From: Geopsychrobacter sp.
GTDB lineage: Bacteria > Desulfobacterota > Desulfuromonadia > Desulfuromonadales > Geopsychrobacteraceae
DNA: 5,419 nucleotides
Direction of reading: 5' to 3'
Assembly (NCBI GenBank): GCA_021647445.1
Contig: JAKIUS010000137.1
Span: 1-5,419 of the forward strand
This document shows positions 4,806 to 5,419 of this stretch, one piece after another. How positions within the stretch are numbered: position 1 is the stretch's first letter; each line of letters opens with the position of its first letter. The notes beneath the pieces were generated by a model that was not told the origin of the DNA, made no database searches, and saw only the letters and a list, made by a program, of their open reading frames with translations. The translations under genes and the position numbers were made by a program.

Positions 4806-5419
4806 CTACCAGACACCCCCAAAATTGATACGAAACAGGTTGAACTTTTTTTCATGCAGTGGGGTTGGTGATAATTTATGGCCAAGCTGCTGCTCCAAAT
4901 GATCAATCAGCTCAGATTTTGCTGAATCCGCTGTCACTTTACCATTCAATCGAGCCGCAGCAGCACCAACCAAAACATCAGAAAGCTGAACCAGTACCGA
5001 TTCTTCTGAGCGTACTGCCTGCACTGAGGAGATCGTTGCAGACAAGTTGGCATACTGAAGACAGCCTCGTAACTCCTGAAGGCGATCTCGCCGACGGTTG
5101 CTTTTAAAATCACAAAATATCTGATAATCGTTACATTCGTGAATCCAGTGATGAATCATCTGGTAATAAAACTTATAAAATCCAAGTTCCTGATCACTTT
5201 CATGAAACTTGAGTAAATCAACCTTGTTGCTGTCTATCGCAATGCACCGAAAACGCAAGTCTTTGCCCTGATCAACAAACCAGGAAATAAGCGCTTTATA
5301 AAAGTCCAGCCTCGAAGGTGAGACCTTATTCCACTTAAACTCCCCGCCTATTTTGTATTGATTGCGTAATTGGTGGATGGCCGCTTTGCACTTGTCACGG
5401 TCTTGAGATTCCAGCCAGA
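4806..5419 (-). CDS. DUF3800 domain protein, C-terminal part (5' end outside the window)
   Basis: The frame is open from the window edge to TAG at 4808-4806, giving 203 visible residues. A TTG at 5258 is inside the domain and is not the start. Matches to DUF3800 in order: GGEFKWNKVSPSRLDFYKALI (visible residues 24-44), FRCIAID (56-62), FHESDQELGFYKFYYQMIHHWIHEC (split over about 71-95), YQIFCDFKSNRRRDRLQELRG (98-118) with an acidic Asp in the central strand, then SSVQAVRSEESVLVQLSDVLVGA with QLSDVLVGA as the family's recurrent closing motif. The N-terminal 'DESG'-type segment expected for the family would lie beyond the right edge. The biochemical function is not established; from memory the fold has been compared with RNase H-like nucleases, and such genes are common in prophages and defence-related islands. 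It is the upstream partner of the BECR-like gene, two bases apart, so the two are very likely co-transcribed and translated together. Confidence 0.85.
   Translation of the reverse strand, partial: WLESQDRDKCKAAIHQLRNQYKIGGEFKWNKVSPSRLDFYKALISWFVDQGKDLRFRCIAIDSNKVDLLKFHESDQELGFYKFYYQMIHHWIHECNDYQIFCDFKSNRRRDRLQELRGCLQYANLSATISSVQAVRSEESVLVQLSDVLVGAAAARLNGKVTADSAKSELIDHLEQQLGHKLSPTPLHEKKFNLFRINFGGVW

Overview
The window looks bacterial: dense, intermediate in base composition, and accessory in character. Every gene I can support lies on the minus strand, so transcription runs from high to low coordinates. I cannot fix the lineage. A RAYT transposase with GTAG-type REP palindromes, plus a type I restriction subunit, would fit many Gram-negative groups, with Pseudomonadota or Desulfobacterota as a weak guess.

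Right part (4378-5419): a two-gene operon. The upstream gene is a 5'-truncated DUF3800-family protein. Two bases after its stop codon starts a 141-residue protein whose pattern of residues resembles the BECR-fold RNase-like families (phage-associated barnase/EndoU/colicin/RelE-like). A bidirectional terminator hairpin begins at that gene's stop codon.

Intergenic region (4037-4377): no convincing gene. It contains three copies of a TTTGAC-type box, several short inverted repeats, and a terminator that is strongest on the plus strand, where no plus-strand gene is visible. An unannotated plus-strand RNA is possible.

Centre (1016-4036): a full-length, apparently intact hsdR, the translocase/nuclease subunit of a type I restriction-modification enzyme. 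No hsdM or hsdS is visible next to it. With the DUF3800/BECR pair upstream, this looks like part of a defence or accessory island.

Left part (1-930): a RAYT (REP-associated tyrosine transposase) gene bracketed by inverted copies of a GTAG-headed 20-bp palindrome. More copies of the same repeat lie inside the gene, where they are translated as an in-frame linker, and the gene's stop codon comes from the flanking repeat. At the left edge, the first 23 codons of a DUF4236 protein run off the window.
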